Of a DNA stretch of 64,000 bases, positions 33,721 to 42,782 are shown in pieces (position 1 is the stretch's first letter; the number at the start of each line of letters is the position of its first letter). The stretch spans positions 3,410,001-3,474,000 of the forward strand of contig NZ_JAPEOQ010000001.1 of assembly GCF_026341035.1 (NCBI RefSeq), in the 5' to 3' direction. Under the pieces are notes generated by a model. That model saw only the letters and a list, made by a program, of their open reading frames with translations. It was not told the origin of the DNA and ran no database searches. The position numbers were made by a program, and so were the translations under genes. Source of the stretch: Streptomyces sp. NBC_01016 (lineage in GTDB: Bacteria; Actinomycetota; Actinomycetes; Streptomycetales; Streptomycetaceae).

Positions 33721-36700
33721 TCAGGCCGCCTTGTACGCGGCGGCCAGTTTCTTCAGCGCCCCCTTGTAGTCGCCGGTGAGGGCGAGGTGCTCGGCCTCGG
33801 CGAACGGCTTGGCCCACGCCTCCGTCACCTTGCCGCCCGCCTTCTCCTGGACCTTGAGCCGCGCCTTGTCCACCAGACCCTGCTCACCGCTCCCGCCGCC
33901 GGTCGCCTTCGTCGTGAGGCCGTACCCGTACGGGAACTGCGGATCGTACGCTGCGTCCCCGACGTTGATGGGGAGTTGGGCCTCCGACTTCGGCCAGGTG
34001 ACCGGGAGTTGGCCGGTGAAGGACCGCTTGCCGTAGAGGACGTCGGCGACGCCGTCGCCCTCCGTGCCCGGCAGCCAGGACGCGATGAGCCCGTCGACGT
34101 CCCCGAGCCGGTCGCCGAGCAGCTGCGGCCGCCCCGAGACCACGAGCACGACGCACTTCATGGCGCCGCAGACCTTGTCCACCGCCGCCTTGTCGGCCGC
34201 GGAGAGCTCCAGGTCGTGCCCGTTGCCGACGTCGCCGACGCCCTCCGCGTACGGGGTCTCGCCGACGACCACCACACCGACGTCGTGCCCGGCGGTGGGC
34301 GCCGAGGCGTCCTTCGAGTAGTCGACCGTCGCGCCGGGCGCGGCCTTCTTCATCGCCTGGAGGATCGTGGTGCCGTCCGTGATCTTCCCGGACGAGCCCT
34401 GCCAGGAGATGGTCCAGCCACCGGTCTGGTTGCCGATGTCATCGGCGTTGGACCCGGCGACGTAGACCTTCTGGGACTTCTTCAGCGGCAGCACGTTCCC
34501 GTCGTTCTTCAGCAGGACCTGCGACTTCGCCGCCGCCTCCCGTGCCACGGTGCGGTGCGCGGCGCCGCCGATCTGGTCGCTGTTGCTCGTGTCGGCGTAC
34601 GGCTCCTCGAAGAGGCCGAGCTTGAACTTCTGCGTGAGGATGCGGGAGACCGCGTCGTTCACGCGCGCCTCGCTGATCCGGCCCGCGGTGGTCTCGGCGA
34701 GCAGGGCCTTCTCGAAGTCGGCGTAGGCGTTCGGCACCATGATCATGTCGAGGCCCGCGTTGATCGACGTACGGACGTCGGAGGCGTAGTCGCCGGGGAT
34801 CTGGTCGATGCCCGCGTAGTCGCTGATCACGAAGCCTTCGAAGCCGAGCTTCTTCTTCAACTCCCCATTGATCATTGCCGCGTTGGCATGCATCTTCACG
34901 GGGCCCTGGTCGTCGCCGATGATGTCGAGCGAGGAGTACGAGGGCATGACCGTGCCGACACCGCGCTTCACGGCGTCGCCGAAGGGTGCCAGGTGTACGG
35001 CCTCCAGCTCCTGCTTCGTCACCTTCGTGACGCCCTGGTCGATGGTGTACGAGCCGGTGGTGGAGGAGCCGTACTCGGTGCCGCCGTCGCCGACGAAGTG
35101 CTTCGCCGTGGCGAGCACCTTGTCGTTGCGGTCCAGGTCGCTGCCGTTCGCGCGGCCCTGGAAGCCCTTGATCACGGTCTCCATGGACTCGACGAGGGCC
35201 GGGTCCTCGCCGAACGCCTCGTAGGAGCGGCCCCAGCGTTCGTCGCGGCTCACGCACAGGCAGGGCGCGAAGTCCCACGGGACGCCGGTCGCACGCACCT
35301 CGGAAGCGGTGACTGCCCCGGTTTTCTCGGCCAGTTGGGGATCGCGGGTCGCGCCGATGCCGATGTTGTGCGGCATGATCGTGGCGCCGACGACGTTGTT
35401 GTGTCCGTGCACCGCGTCCACGCCGTAGATCAGCGGGATCTGGAACCGCGTTGCCTGCGCCCGGAGTTGGTAGTCGTCGATCATCTTGGCCCAGGCGTCG
35501 GGCGTGTTCGGTGTCGGCACGGAGCCGCCGCCGGAGAGCAGCGACCCGAGGTTGTGGCTCGCGATGTCGCCGGGAGACTTGAGGGCGGCGCGCTCGGCCT
35601 GCGTCATCTGGCCGACCTTCTCCTCCAGGGACATCCGGGAGACGAGGTCGGCGACGCGCTTCTTGATCGGGGCCTTTGCATCGAGGTACGTCAGTCCGTG
35701 CGCGTCGATGACGACCTGCGGGGACTCGGCGGGCGGCTTGGCGCCGGTGACGGTCAGCTTCAGCGGGATCGTCTCGGCGGTCTCGGACCTGGCCGAGTCC
35801 TTGCTGGTGGCGACCGTGACCGTCTTGGCCGCGCCGGACGCGGTGCCCGCCGGGAAGGTGACCTTGCCGGTGACCGGTGTGTAGTCCTTGCCCGCGTCGG
35901 CGGTGCCGCCGCCGGTGGCGTACTCGATGGTGACGGGGTCCTCGATCGGCACGTTCCCTGTGGTGGTGACCGACAGCTTCACCGCCGCCGAACCGCCCTC
36001 CTTCACCGGGTACACGGCCGCGTCCGTCGCCACCTGCGCGCGCAGCGACTGGTCGGCCTTGCCGTACAACTCCACGCCGTCCATGGCGAATTGGCTCTTC
36101 GTGCCGGTGGGCAGCGTGACCGCGTAGCCCCACATCTTGTCGAGCCCGAGGACGTGGTCGATGCCGCCGACGGGCTGGTAGTCCGTGCGGTACTCGAACT
36201 GAGTGAAGGGCAGCTCGACCTGCTTCCAGCCGGTGAAGTCGTCGGTGAACGACGTCGTCCACAGCTCGGACGCCTCGCCGTGCGCGCCGCCGTCCTTGAG
36301 CTCGTAGGTCAGCTTTCGGCCCGAGTTGTCGCCGTACCACCACAGGCGGATGCCCTTGTGCGCCGACCAGTCGTGGGCCGGCTTGTCGGCGGCGTAGTCG
36401 TGGCTGAAGCCGCCGTAGCCGCTGATGTCGTAGGCGCCTTCGAGGACCTTGGCGCCCTCGGGCGCGTCCGCGCGCTCCTTGAGTTCGAGCTTCGGATGGT
36501 CGTCGGTGTCACCGCCCCAGGTGAAGATGCCCTCGGCGGGCTGCGTGGCGAAGGGCACCTCGCCCTCGAAGCGGTCGACGGGGGTGGGTGCGGGGTCGTC
36601 GGCGGCGGAGGCGGACGCGGTGCCGGTCAGCGGCAGCAGGCCTGCCGCGAGCGCCGAGACGGTGAGTAAGGCCGCGCGTCTTCCGCGCCTTCTGCGGCCG

Positions 36701-36729
36701 GATCTGGTGGTGGTGTCGGTGTGACGCAA
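33721..36729 (-). CDS. Secreted GH3 exo-beta-glucosidase with N-terminal carbohydrate-binding and Calx-beta-like domains
   Basis: The 1002-aa protein starts at a TTG (36727-36729) preceded by GGGAGGGCACC. It has an Arg-rich signal peptide (RRRRGRRAALLTVSALAAGL), a CBM-like beta-sandwich (about 45-210, GYGGFSHDYAADKPAHDWSA) and a Calx-beta-like segment (about 225-320). GH3 N (KRVADLVSRMSLEEKVGQMT, DAVHGHNNVVGATIMPHNIG, KHFVGDGGTEYG, nucleophile Asp637 in GFVISDYAGIDQI) and GH3 C (KSQVLLKNDGNVLPLKKSQK) follow. It removes glucose from beta-1,3 or beta-1,4-glucans. An AT-rich palindrome lies upstream. With the GH6 enzyme it forms a beta-glucan set. Confidence 0.92.
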   Translation of the reverse strand: MRHTDTTTRSGRRRRGRRAALLTVSALAAGLLPLTGTASASAADDPAPTPVDRFEGEVPFATQPAEGIFTWGGDTDDHPKLELKERADAPEGAKVLEGAYDISGYGGFSHDYAADKPAHDWSAHKGIRLWWYGDNSGRKLTYELKDGGAHGEASELWTTSFTDDFTGWKQVELPFTQFEYRTDYQPVGGIDHVLGLDKMWGYAVTLPTGTKSQFAMDGVELYGKADQSLRAQVATDAAVYPVKEGGSAAVKLSVTTTGNVPIEDPVTIEYATGGGTADAGKDYTPVTGKVTFPAGTASGAAKTVTVATSKDSARSETAETIPLKLTVTGAKPPAESPQVVIDAHGLTYLDAKAPIKKRVADLVSRMSLEEKVGQMTQAERAALKSPGDIASHNLGSLLSGGGSVPTPNTPDAWAKMIDDYQLRAQATRFQIPLIYGVDAVHGHNNVVGATIMPHNIGIGATRDPQLAEKTGAVTASEVRATGVPWDFAPCLCVSRDERWGRSYEAFGEDPALVESMETVIKGFQGRANGSDLDRNDKVLATAKHFVGDGGTEYGSSTTGSYTIDQGVTKVTKQELEAVHLAPFGDAVKRGVGTVMPSYSSLDIIGDDQGPVKMHANAAMINGELKKKLGFEGFVISDYAGIDQIPGDYASDVRTSINAGLDMIMVPNAYADFEKALLAETTAGRISEARVNDAVSRILTQKFKLGLFEEPYADTSNSDQIGGAAHRTVAREAAAKSQVLLKNDGNVLPLKKSQKVYVAGSNADDIGNQTGGWTISWQGSSGKITDGTTILQAMKKAAPGATVDYSKDASAPTAGHDVGVVVVGETPYAEGVGDVGNGHDLELSAADKAAVDKVCGAMKCVVLVVSGRPQLLGDRLGDVDGLIASWLPGTEGDGVADVLYGKRSFTGQLPVTWPKSEAQLPINVGDAAYDPQFPYGYGLTTKATGGGSGEQGLVDKARLKVQEKAGGKVTEAWAKPFAEAEHLALTGDYKGALKKLAAAYKAA

Positions 36730-36783
36730 GGTGCCCTCCCGGTGATCCCGTTGCGGGTGCTGGTGGTGCGTCGTGCCGTTTCT

Positions 36784-36805
36784 AAATTCAAGACTTGAGT
36801 TAAAG
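36784..36805. promoter_or_regulatory. AT-rich near-palindrome upstream of the GH3 gene
   Basis: AAATTCAAGACTTGAGTTAA stands out in GC-rich surroundings, with the core TTCAAG-A-CTTGAG around 36788-36799. It lies about 60 bp before the TTG start. It may be an operator of a ROK- or LacI-type sugar regulator or the promoter region; it does not match the CebR site. Confidence 0.4.
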
Positions 36806-36955
36806 GGGGCGTAGTGGGGGCGTCAAGGGTTCGGAACGTAAAGGGAGTTGGCGGCCCGATGGCGTCGGGTTGGCTACTTGTGACCGATTGACAGCCGGGG
36901 CGCCGCCCCCGATCGTTTGCTTCGGGGTGTGACACCTGACGGTTGGGGGACCGCG

Positions 36956-38749
36956 ATGAGGTGGCAGGGGGGCGCGTCGTCCGGCGACGCGGAGCGGCAG
37001 GGGAGCGGCGGGTTCGGCCCGCCTCCGCAGATGCCATCGGTGCCGCCGTCACAGGGGCCACCGCCATCGGGGCCGCCTGAGCCATCGGTACCGCCGGTTC
37101 CGCCGATGCCACCGGGCCCGCCCGCGGCCGGCCCGTCCGCCTTCGATCCGCCCGCAGCCGGCCCGCCCGCCTTCGGCCCCGCGCAGGAAGTCGCGTTCGG
37201 GCCGCCCGGCCGACCCCCTGTCCAGCCGTCCGACCGTCCCCCTGCCCGGCCGCCCGCCGGGCCCGCCGATCCGGCGCGCGCCGTCGCGGCGGGGCTGCTC
37301 AACCTCAGCGGGCTCGGCCTGGGATACGTCCTCGTACGCCGCCGCCTGCTCGCGCTGCTGTGCGTCGCCGCCACGGCCGCGCTGCTCACCCTCGCGCTGC
37401 CCGCCGACCCGGACGGGGTGCCCGGATGGGCGCTGATCGGGTACGGGGTGCTGCTGCTCGCCGCGGTCGCGGACGGCGCGCGGATCGGGCTGCGGGCGCC
37501 AGCAACTGCCGTACAGATCAAGCCGGTTGCGGCGATCGTGCTCGGTCTCGCGCTGCTCGCCGTGCCCGCAGGGGGAGCCGTCGCGTACGGCGGTCTGCGC
37601 GACGACGCCGTCGAGCAGCGGCTGCTCGACCGGCTCGACAGCGCCGACGCCCTCGTCAAGAAGGCCTCGGGTCAAGACTTCGCCGAGGCGCGCGCCGACT
37701 ACCGCACCGCGCTCGGCCGGTACCGCGACCTCGCGGAGGACCACCCGGACTCCAGGGCGGCGCACCGCGTGCACGACAGCCTCGACGCCTACTACAAGGC
37801 GGTCTCCGCGCCGTACGCCGACGGCGAGCACTGCGCGGCCGTCGCGCCCCTCGAACACCTGCGGTCGGTGCCGGGCACCGTCGACCGGGCAGTCCTCGGC
37901 TCCCTCGCGAGCTGGCCCGACAAGCCGCTCGCCGCCTCCCTCCTGAAGTGCGGTACGGGAAAGCTCGGCGCCGCGGAGTCCGACGGCAAGGGCGGCGAAC
38001 TCGGCCAACTCCTGCGTACGTTCCCCGAGTCGGCGCAGGCGGACCAGGTGGAGCCCGCCGTGCGCGCGGCCGTCGAGCGGCGTGCGGGCGAGTTGAAGGG
38101 CGCGGACCCGTGCACCGCCACCCGGGCGCTGCGCCGCATCGGCGACACCGCGAAGCGCCTGCCCGCGCCCGTCCCCGCGCACCTGCGCGGCGGCGTCGCG
38201 ACGGCCGTGGAGGACGGGGCGTACGCCTGCGGCATCGACCAGTTCAAGGACAAGAAGTTCAGCGCGGCGCACGCGTCACTGACCGACTTCGCGGGCACGT
38301 ACAAGAACGACGAGCGGCGGGCCCGCGCCCAGCAGGTCGCCATCGCCGCCGAGATCGCGAAGCTGCGTCCCACCGCGGGCGACCGGCTGCCGCCGAAGGG
38401 CGCGCCGGGCGGCTCCCGCATGGACATGGTGATCAGCAACGACGGGCCCGACCCGGTCGAGGTCCTCTACACGGGACCGGTCACCGGCCGGATCACCATC
38501 GCCGCCTGCGGGTCCTGCAAGACGTATCCGACCGAGACGGCGGGCCGCGGCAAGGCGTGCAAGGCGAGCGGCAAGAGCTACCCGAAGCGGACGCTGCGGC
38601 TGCCCGCGGGCACGTACCACTTCCTGCACAAGCCGGGTGGCCGCGACGCGACGGCGAGCGGGCGCGCGGCGGGCGGCCGGATCCAGTCCGGGTACTCGTA
38701 CACGCAGTGCAGCTATGTGGTCAGGAGCGAGCTGGGCGCGGATCTGTAG
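36956..38749 (+). CDS. Membrane protein with proline-rich N-terminus and Cys-containing exported region
   Basis: This 597-aa protein is not recognised. Residues 15-115 are Pro/Gly/Ala-rich (PPPQMPSVPPSQGPPPSGPP). Four hydrophobic segments follow between about 120 and 220 (AGLLNLSGLGLGYVLV, LLALLCVAATAALLTLAL, ALIGYGVLLLAAVADG, AAIVLGLALLAVPAGGAVAY). A soluble region of about 370 residues comprises helical TPR-like stretches (DFAEARADYRTALGRYRDLA) and a C-terminal domain with paired Cys (AACGSCKTYPTE, GKACKASGK). The TPR-like part and topology suggest an envelope-associated scaffold. Start ATG at 36956. Confidence 0.72.
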   Translation: MRWQGGASSGDAERQGSGGFGPPPQMPSVPPSQGPPPSGPPEPSVPPVPPMPPGPPAAGPSAFDPPAAGPPAFGPAQEVAFGPPGRPPVQPSDRPPARPPAGPADPARAVAAGLLNLSGLGLGYVLVRRRLLALLCVAATAALLTLALPADPDGVPGWALIGYGVLLLAAVADGARIGLRAPATAVQIKPVAAIVLGLALLAVPAGGAVAYGGLRDDAVEQRLLDRLDSADALVKKASGQDFAEARADYRTALGRYRDLAEDHPDSRAAHRVHDSLDAYYKAVSAPYADGEHCAAVAPLEHLRSVPGTVDRAVLGSLASWPDKPLAASLLKCGTGKLGAAESDGKGGELGQLLRTFPESAQADQVEPAVRAAVERRAGELKGADPCTATRALRRIGDTAKRLPAPVPAHLRGGVATAVEDGAYACGIDQFKDKKFSAAHASLTDFAGTYKNDERRARAQQVAIAAEIAKLRPTAGDRLPPKGAPGGSRMDMVISNDGPDPVEVLYTGPVTGRITIAACGSCKTYPTETAGRGKACKASGKSYPKRTLRLPAGTYHFLHKPGGRDATASGRAAGGRIQSGYSYTQCSYVVRSELGADL

Positions 38750-38775
38750 CGCCACCGGTCCGGGAGGGGGGCGGC

Positions 38776-39516
38776 TCAGAAGGTGCGGGTGAACGGGGTG
38801 GGGTCGACCGCCATCAGACCGCTGAACGGGCCGTCGAGCTGGTAGATCAGGAGCACGGTGAACGTGATCAGGGCGGACAGGCCCATCACCATCACGACGT
38901 GGGTGAAGCTGCGCTGCACCCCGAACATGAACATGAAGGCGACCGTGAGACCGCCCCCGACGATCAGGCCGAACCAGATCACCGGCGAGAGCCGCTCGCC
39001 CGCGTCGCTCTCCCGGCCCCTGCGCGCCTCGTCGAGCACGCTCAGCTGTGCCAAAGCCTCCTGAACGGTGGCCTGTTGGGAGGGCGTGGCGTCGGCGGGC
39101 ACCTGGCTCGCCGCGCGTACGTCGCCCAACAGCCGCCAGCCCTCCGCCCCCAGCGGACCGCCCTCGGCCATGGCCGGCCACTCCGTGTCGGACACGTGGG
39201 TCATGTACCGCTCGATGTCCGTGCGCACGCGCTCGCCCTGGGTGGGTGCCAGACCGGCCGAGAGCAGATGGATCTGATGTGCGGCACTCGCCTCGGCCGC
39301 CGCGTGGTCCTCGGCCCCGGAGTGGGTGTCCCAGACCGACACGAGGGCGAGGCCGAGCACCAGCGCGTAGAGCACGCCGACCATCATCGAGATGTACTCG
39401 GCGACGTCCTCGCGGGGCTCCTCGTCCGGGCTGAGCGGCCAGTAACGGTGCTTGACGAGGACGATCGCGGCGGCGAGCAGGGCGACGCCGACGACGATGG
39501 CCAGGCTTTCGATCAT
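38776..39516 (-). CDS. DUF4239 (bestrophin-like) membrane protein
   Basis: The 246-aa protein starts MIESLAIVVGVALLAAAIVL. It has an N-terminal TM pair (second: YISMMVGVLYALVLGLALVS), a soluble helical middle and a C-terminal TM pair (PVIWFGLIVGGGLTVAFMFM, HVVMVMGLSALITFTVLLIY). This is the DUF4239 layout, often called bestrophin-like. Role unknown; anion-channel activity is only suggested by distant similarity. It converges on the preceding membrane protein. Confidence 0.85.
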   Translation of the reverse strand: MIESLAIVVGVALLAAAIVLVKHRYWPLSPDEEPREDVAEYISMMVGVLYALVLGLALVSVWDTHSGAEDHAAAEASAAHQIHLLSAGLAPTQGERVRTDIERYMTHVSDTEWPAMAEGGPLGAEGWRLLGDVRAASQVPADATPSQQATVQEALAQLSVLDEARRGRESDAGERLSPVIWFGLIVGGGLTVAFMFMFGVQRSFTHVVMVMGLSALITFTVLLIYQLDGPFSGLMAVDPTPFTRTF

Positions 39517-39549
39517 TCGGGAGTCCGCTCCGATTCGGGGGCCGTTCGG

Positions 39550-40866
39550 TCAGTGTCTGCGGGCCGAGCCGAGCACCGCGGCCGCGATCGCGGCGGGCAG
39601 CAGCACGAGGAACAGCGCCGCCATGAGGCCGAGCCCGGTGGGCCGGCCGTTGTCGTGGACGAAACGGCGGAGCAGCGGGGGCAGTCGGTCCTCCTGGCCG
39701 GACTTCTTCGCCTGCGTACGTGCCTCGGGGTCGGGTTCGGTTGGGGGCTCGGGCTGCCGGGGTTGCCTTGGGGGGAGGGGGAGTCGGGGCGGTCGGGGCG
39801 CCGGGTCCGGCGCGGCGATGCCCGGCGGGGGAGCCACCAGCAGCAGTGCGGCGGCCGGCACGGGCGGCCGCAGCGGTGGTGCGGCGGGCGGCTCGGCCGG
39901 GGGTCCGCCGGGCGGCTTCGGTGACGCCGGTTCCTTCGGCCGGGGTGCGGGCGCCCCCGGGATCACGAGCCGCGTCGTGGCGCGCGCCGACAACCGGGGC
40001 GGCGCCACCTCCTCGCCGCGCGCGCCGATGGTACGGATCAGGTCGCTGCCCTCGGCGAGCCCACGACCGGTGTACGTGCCGGGGGCGCGCCGCACGTCAC
40101 CGCCGCACTCGGCCGTGGCGCCGGGCGCCAGGCGCGGCACGACCGGGCGGCCGTGGGCGCAGTCGATGCGGTCGGGGGCGAGGCCCGGGTCGGTGACGCG
40201 GATGTCGTGCAGGGGCCGGTTGCCGGGGTTGGTGACGGTGTAGGTGACGTGGGCCCGGTCGGGGCCGGTCGGACGCGCCGATTGACGGAGCGTCAGGGCC
40301 GCGCCCACCCCCGCGTACCCGGAGCGCGCGGTCGCCTGCACGGTGGCGCGCAGATACGGCTGGCGCCCGGCGGCCCGCACCTGTGCGACCCATCTGCCGG
40401 GGCGGGCCGGCCCGGTCGCCGTGCAGCGCACCGAACGGAGGCCGATGAGCAGCGGCACGAGGTCGCGGCCGCCGGGGCAGTGGAGCCGGGCGCCCGGCAT
40501 CGAGGGGTCGTGCACCCGCAGGTCGTGCAGGTCGGCGCCGCCGCGGTTGGTCAGGCGGTACGAGGCGACGACCTCGCCGCCGGTGCGGATGCCGGGGCGC
40601 AGGGCGGTGGTTCCGGGGCGGGTGTTGACGGTGACGTCGAGGGCGAGGCCGTGTGCGCCGGTGCCGTCGGCGATGGTGCGGTGTGGCCTTGCGGCCTCCG
40701 CGGCCGAGGGGCCTGCCGTGGACCAGTTCGTGGCCGACCAGCAGCAGGCCGCCAGGCAGAGGGCGGTGAGCAGCCGCCGTGCCCTGCGGGTGCGCGTCGC
40801 TCCGAGTGGTCCGACGGTGGGTCCCGGCCCCGGTGCGACCGGGGCGCCCGGCGGGTTTGCGCTCAC
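39550..40866 (-). CDS. Putative surface protein with two DUF11-like repeats and a C-terminal TM anchor
   Basis: The product is about 438 aa from a GTG at 40866; the start is uncertain. A signal-like segment (RRLLTALCLAACCWSATNW) leads to two beta-sandwich repeats of the DUF11/DUF7507 type: VASYRLTNRGGADLHDLRVH and VTYTVTNPGNRPLHDIRVTD, each followed by a Cys pair. Then comes a Pro-rich stretch and a terminal TM (LMAALFLVLLPAAIAAAVLG). No LPXTG is seen. The frame stays open upstream to 41085 through a 30-bp tandem repeat and an intergenic repeat, so translation could begin earlier. Probably a cell-surface protein of unknown function. Confidence 0.65.
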   Translation of the reverse strand: MSANPPGAPVAPGPGPTVGPLGATRTRRARRLLTALCLAACCWSATNWSTAGPSAAEAARPHRTIADGTGAHGLALDVTVNTRPGTTALRPGIRTGGEVVASYRLTNRGGADLHDLRVHDPSMPGARLHCPGGRDLVPLLIGLRSVRCTATGPARPGRWVAQVRAAGRQPYLRATVQATARSGYAGVGAALTLRQSARPTGPDRAHVTYTVTNPGNRPLHDIRVTDPGLAPDRIDCAHGRPVVPRLAPGATAECGGDVRRAPGTYTGRGLAEGSDLIRTIGARGEEVAPPRLSARATTRLVIPGAPAPRPKEPASPKPPGGPPAEPPAAPPLRPPVPAAALLLVAPPPGIAAPDPAPRPPRLPLPPRQPRQPEPPTEPDPEARTQAKKSGQEDRLPPLLRRFVHDNGRPTGLGLMAALFLVLLPAAIAAAVLGSARRH

Positions 40867-40911
40867 GGGGCTCTGCCCCGGGCCCCGGTCCTCGATCGCC
40901 GGACGGGCTTG
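40866..40911 (-). repeat. Dispersed Streptomyces intergenic repeat (copy 2)
   Basis: On the minus strand it reads CAAGCCCGTCCGGCGATCGA, then GGACCGGGGCCCGGGGCAGA, then GCCCC. It parallels the element at 19493-19575. GGGGCAGAGCCCC forms a hairpin directly before the chosen start of the surface-protein gene. Confidence 0.55.
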
Positions 40912-40915
40912 AATG

Positions 40916-41003
40916 GGGCTCACCTCCGTACGCGGCCGGCGATGTGGGCTTGCCTCCGAAGCCGGCTCTCGATGAGGGCTCACCTCCTTACGCAGCCGCC
41001 GTG
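40916..41003 (+). repeat. Three tandem 30-bp units
   Basis: Units start at 40916 (GGGCTCACCTCCGTACGCGG), 40946 (GGGCTTGCCTCCGAAGCCGG) and 40976 (GGGCTCACCTCCTTACGCAG) with exact 30-bp periodicity. On the minus strand the units would encode 10-residue repeats EVSPHREPAS/EASPHRRPRT if translated. Confidence 0.65.
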
Positions 41004-41298
41004 GGGCCCTTTCGACAAACCTCCCGATGATCACACCGGCATGCTGTCGCGGGGTGCGTCCCGTGGGAGACCGGCGCGCGCACACGCTCGGTGATTCACT
41101 CGGGCGGCTCCCGGGCTCGGTGGGCCGCTGTGGCCTGCGGTTATGTGGGAGGCCTTGCAGCGCGGGGGTGCGGTGGGCACGCTCCGTGAGTCACCCGAGT
41201 GGGGGCAGCGGCCCTGCCGGGGCCGGGTCGGTCTGCGTCTACTGCTGATGAGTGGCGGGTCGGCCCCGCCGACGCGTTCCAGGGACGAGGTGGCCGGG
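41004..41298. other. Intergenic region before the alpha/beta hydrolase gene
   Basis: No gene is supported here. The stretch is GC-rich with CACTCGGG (41097) and CCCGAGTG (41194) as a distant inverted pair. An in-frame ATG at 41248 lacks an RBS; GACGAGG at 41285 supports the later start at 41299. Confidence 0.4.
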
Positions 41299-42717
41299 AT
41301 GGCAGTCCAGACAGTCCACGCGCGCGACGTGGCAAGGCGTGACGACGCGAGGGCCGCGCAGGTGCCGGCGGAGCGGACCGACGCCGACCTGCTCGTCGCG
41401 GCGTCGGTGCTGCTCGCCGACGCGGCGCTCGCCGCGCGCCGCACCGGCGCGGAGCTGACCGCGGCGGGATCCAGCTGGCGAGTGGGGCTCCAGGCGGTGC
41501 GCCGGCCCGCGTGGGCGTTCGGCGCCGCCCTGTCCGCGGCCCGCGCCGTGACGAACCCGGCCGGGCTCGGCTTCGCCGCGAACGGCGGCGTCGTCGGCGA
41601 GGCCGTCCGCTCCCTCGGCGCCGTCGCCCGCCGCAGGCCCGCCGCCGTGGCGATGGCCGTCGACGCGTTCGCGCTGCGCATCGAGGCCGCCGCCCGCGAG
41701 CACCCGAACCTGACCGAGCCGCTCGCCAAGCGGCTCACCGACGCGGTGATCGCGGGCCGCAGGTTCGAAGCGCTGCGCGCCGCACGGGAGTTGATCGATC
41801 TGCTCGGCCTCACCCGCACCCTCACCACGTTCAGCCCCGTGATGATGGAACTGCTCGCCCTGCAGGGACTCCTCGACGAGAACCCCGCCAACGACGACTT
41901 CTCCTGGGTCACCCTGTCCGGCGGAGTGCCCGGCACCGACCCGTTCCTCGGCCTGCCCGCCGGGGTCATCCGGCATCTGAACCCGGGTCCTGGCCGGGCC
42001 GAACGCGTCGAACCCGACGCGATGCTCAGCCGCGTCCTGACCCGCTCCGGCAACGACATCGTCCGCTATATCGACGACATCTCCGCGCTCGGCAACCACG
42101 GCCTGGCCCTGCTGCGCCGCATCGACTGCGCCGACGGCGCCCGGCGGCACGTCCTGCTGCTGCCCGGCACCAGCTTCGGCCGGGTCAGCAACAGCACCCC
42201 GCAGGACCTCGTCGGCGCGTTCGACGCCGCGCTGCGCACCGACACCACGTACAGCCGCGCGGTCAAGGACCTGCTGGTACGGGCGGGGGTGCCGGTCGGG
42301 TCCGAGCTGATGATCGTCGGCCACAGCCTCGGCGGGATCACCGCGATGAACCTCGCCTGCGACCTCGACGTCGTGTCGACGTACCGGCTCACGCATGTGG
42401 TCACCGTCGGCTCGCCCATCGACAACAAGCGCCCGCTCGACCCCGCGGTCCAGGTGGTCAGCCTCGTCAACAAGCACGACGTGATCCCGGGGCTCGACGG
42501 ACGCGGACCCGCCTCCGCCTGCGACGTCCCCGACACCTGGCTCGAACTCGCCTGGCTCGACGAGACGTACGACTACCCGCTCTCGCACGCCCCGCAGGCG
42601 TACGCCGACACCCTGAGCGGCGACGACCTTCCGCACCGCGCCCGCGTCAACGAGCTGATCACCGCGTACGACGGCGAGATCGTCGGCAACCAGCCGTACC
42701 AACTGCTCGACAAGTGA
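41299..42717 (+). CDS. Alpha/beta-hydrolase (lipase-like) protein
   Basis: The 472-aa protein has a helical N-terminal region of about 250 residues and a C-terminal lipase-like core: HVLLLPGTSFGR, nucleophile elbow VGHSLGGITAMNLACD (Ser343), VVTVGSPIDN and VSLVNKHDVIPGLDG (likely catalytic Asp), with a His near WLDETYDYPLSHAPQAYADT. It is probably an intracellular or membrane-associated lipid esterase; no signal peptide is seen. The start is chosen at the ATG at 41299 on RBS grounds; 41248 is an alternative. It is followed after 65 bp by the P450-like gene, probably the same operon. Confidence 0.78.
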   Translation: MAVQTVHARDVARRDDARAAQVPAERTDADLLVAASVLLADAALAARRTGAELTAAGSSWRVGLQAVRRPAWAFGAALSAARAVTNPAGLGFAANGGVVGEAVRSLGAVARRRPAAVAMAVDAFALRIEAAAREHPNLTEPLAKRLTDAVIAGRRFEALRAARELIDLLGLTRTLTTFSPVMMELLALQGLLDENPANDDFSWVTLSGGVPGTDPFLGLPAGVIRHLNPGPGRAERVEPDAMLSRVLTRSGNDIVRYIDDISALGNHGLALLRRIDCADGARRHVLLLPGTSFGRVSNSTPQDLVGAFDAALRTDTTYSRAVKDLLVRAGVPVGSELMIVGHSLGGITAMNLACDLDVVSTYRLTHVVTVGSPIDNKRPLDPAVQVVSLVNKHDVIPGLDGRGPASACDVPDTWLELAWLDETYDYPLSHAPQAYADTLSGDDLPHRARVNELITAYDGEIVGNQPYQLLDK

Positions 42718-42782
42718 CGACCACCGAGACCGCTACCGAACCCACCGACCCACCGGCACCACCGACGCGTAGGAGAACGGCG

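Noticed and set aside
41097..41201. CACTCGGG/CCCGAGTG distant inverted repeat as mobile-element ends
   Set aside because: Only 8-bp arms about 90 bp apart with nothing transposase-like between them. Chance is likely in GC-rich DNA.
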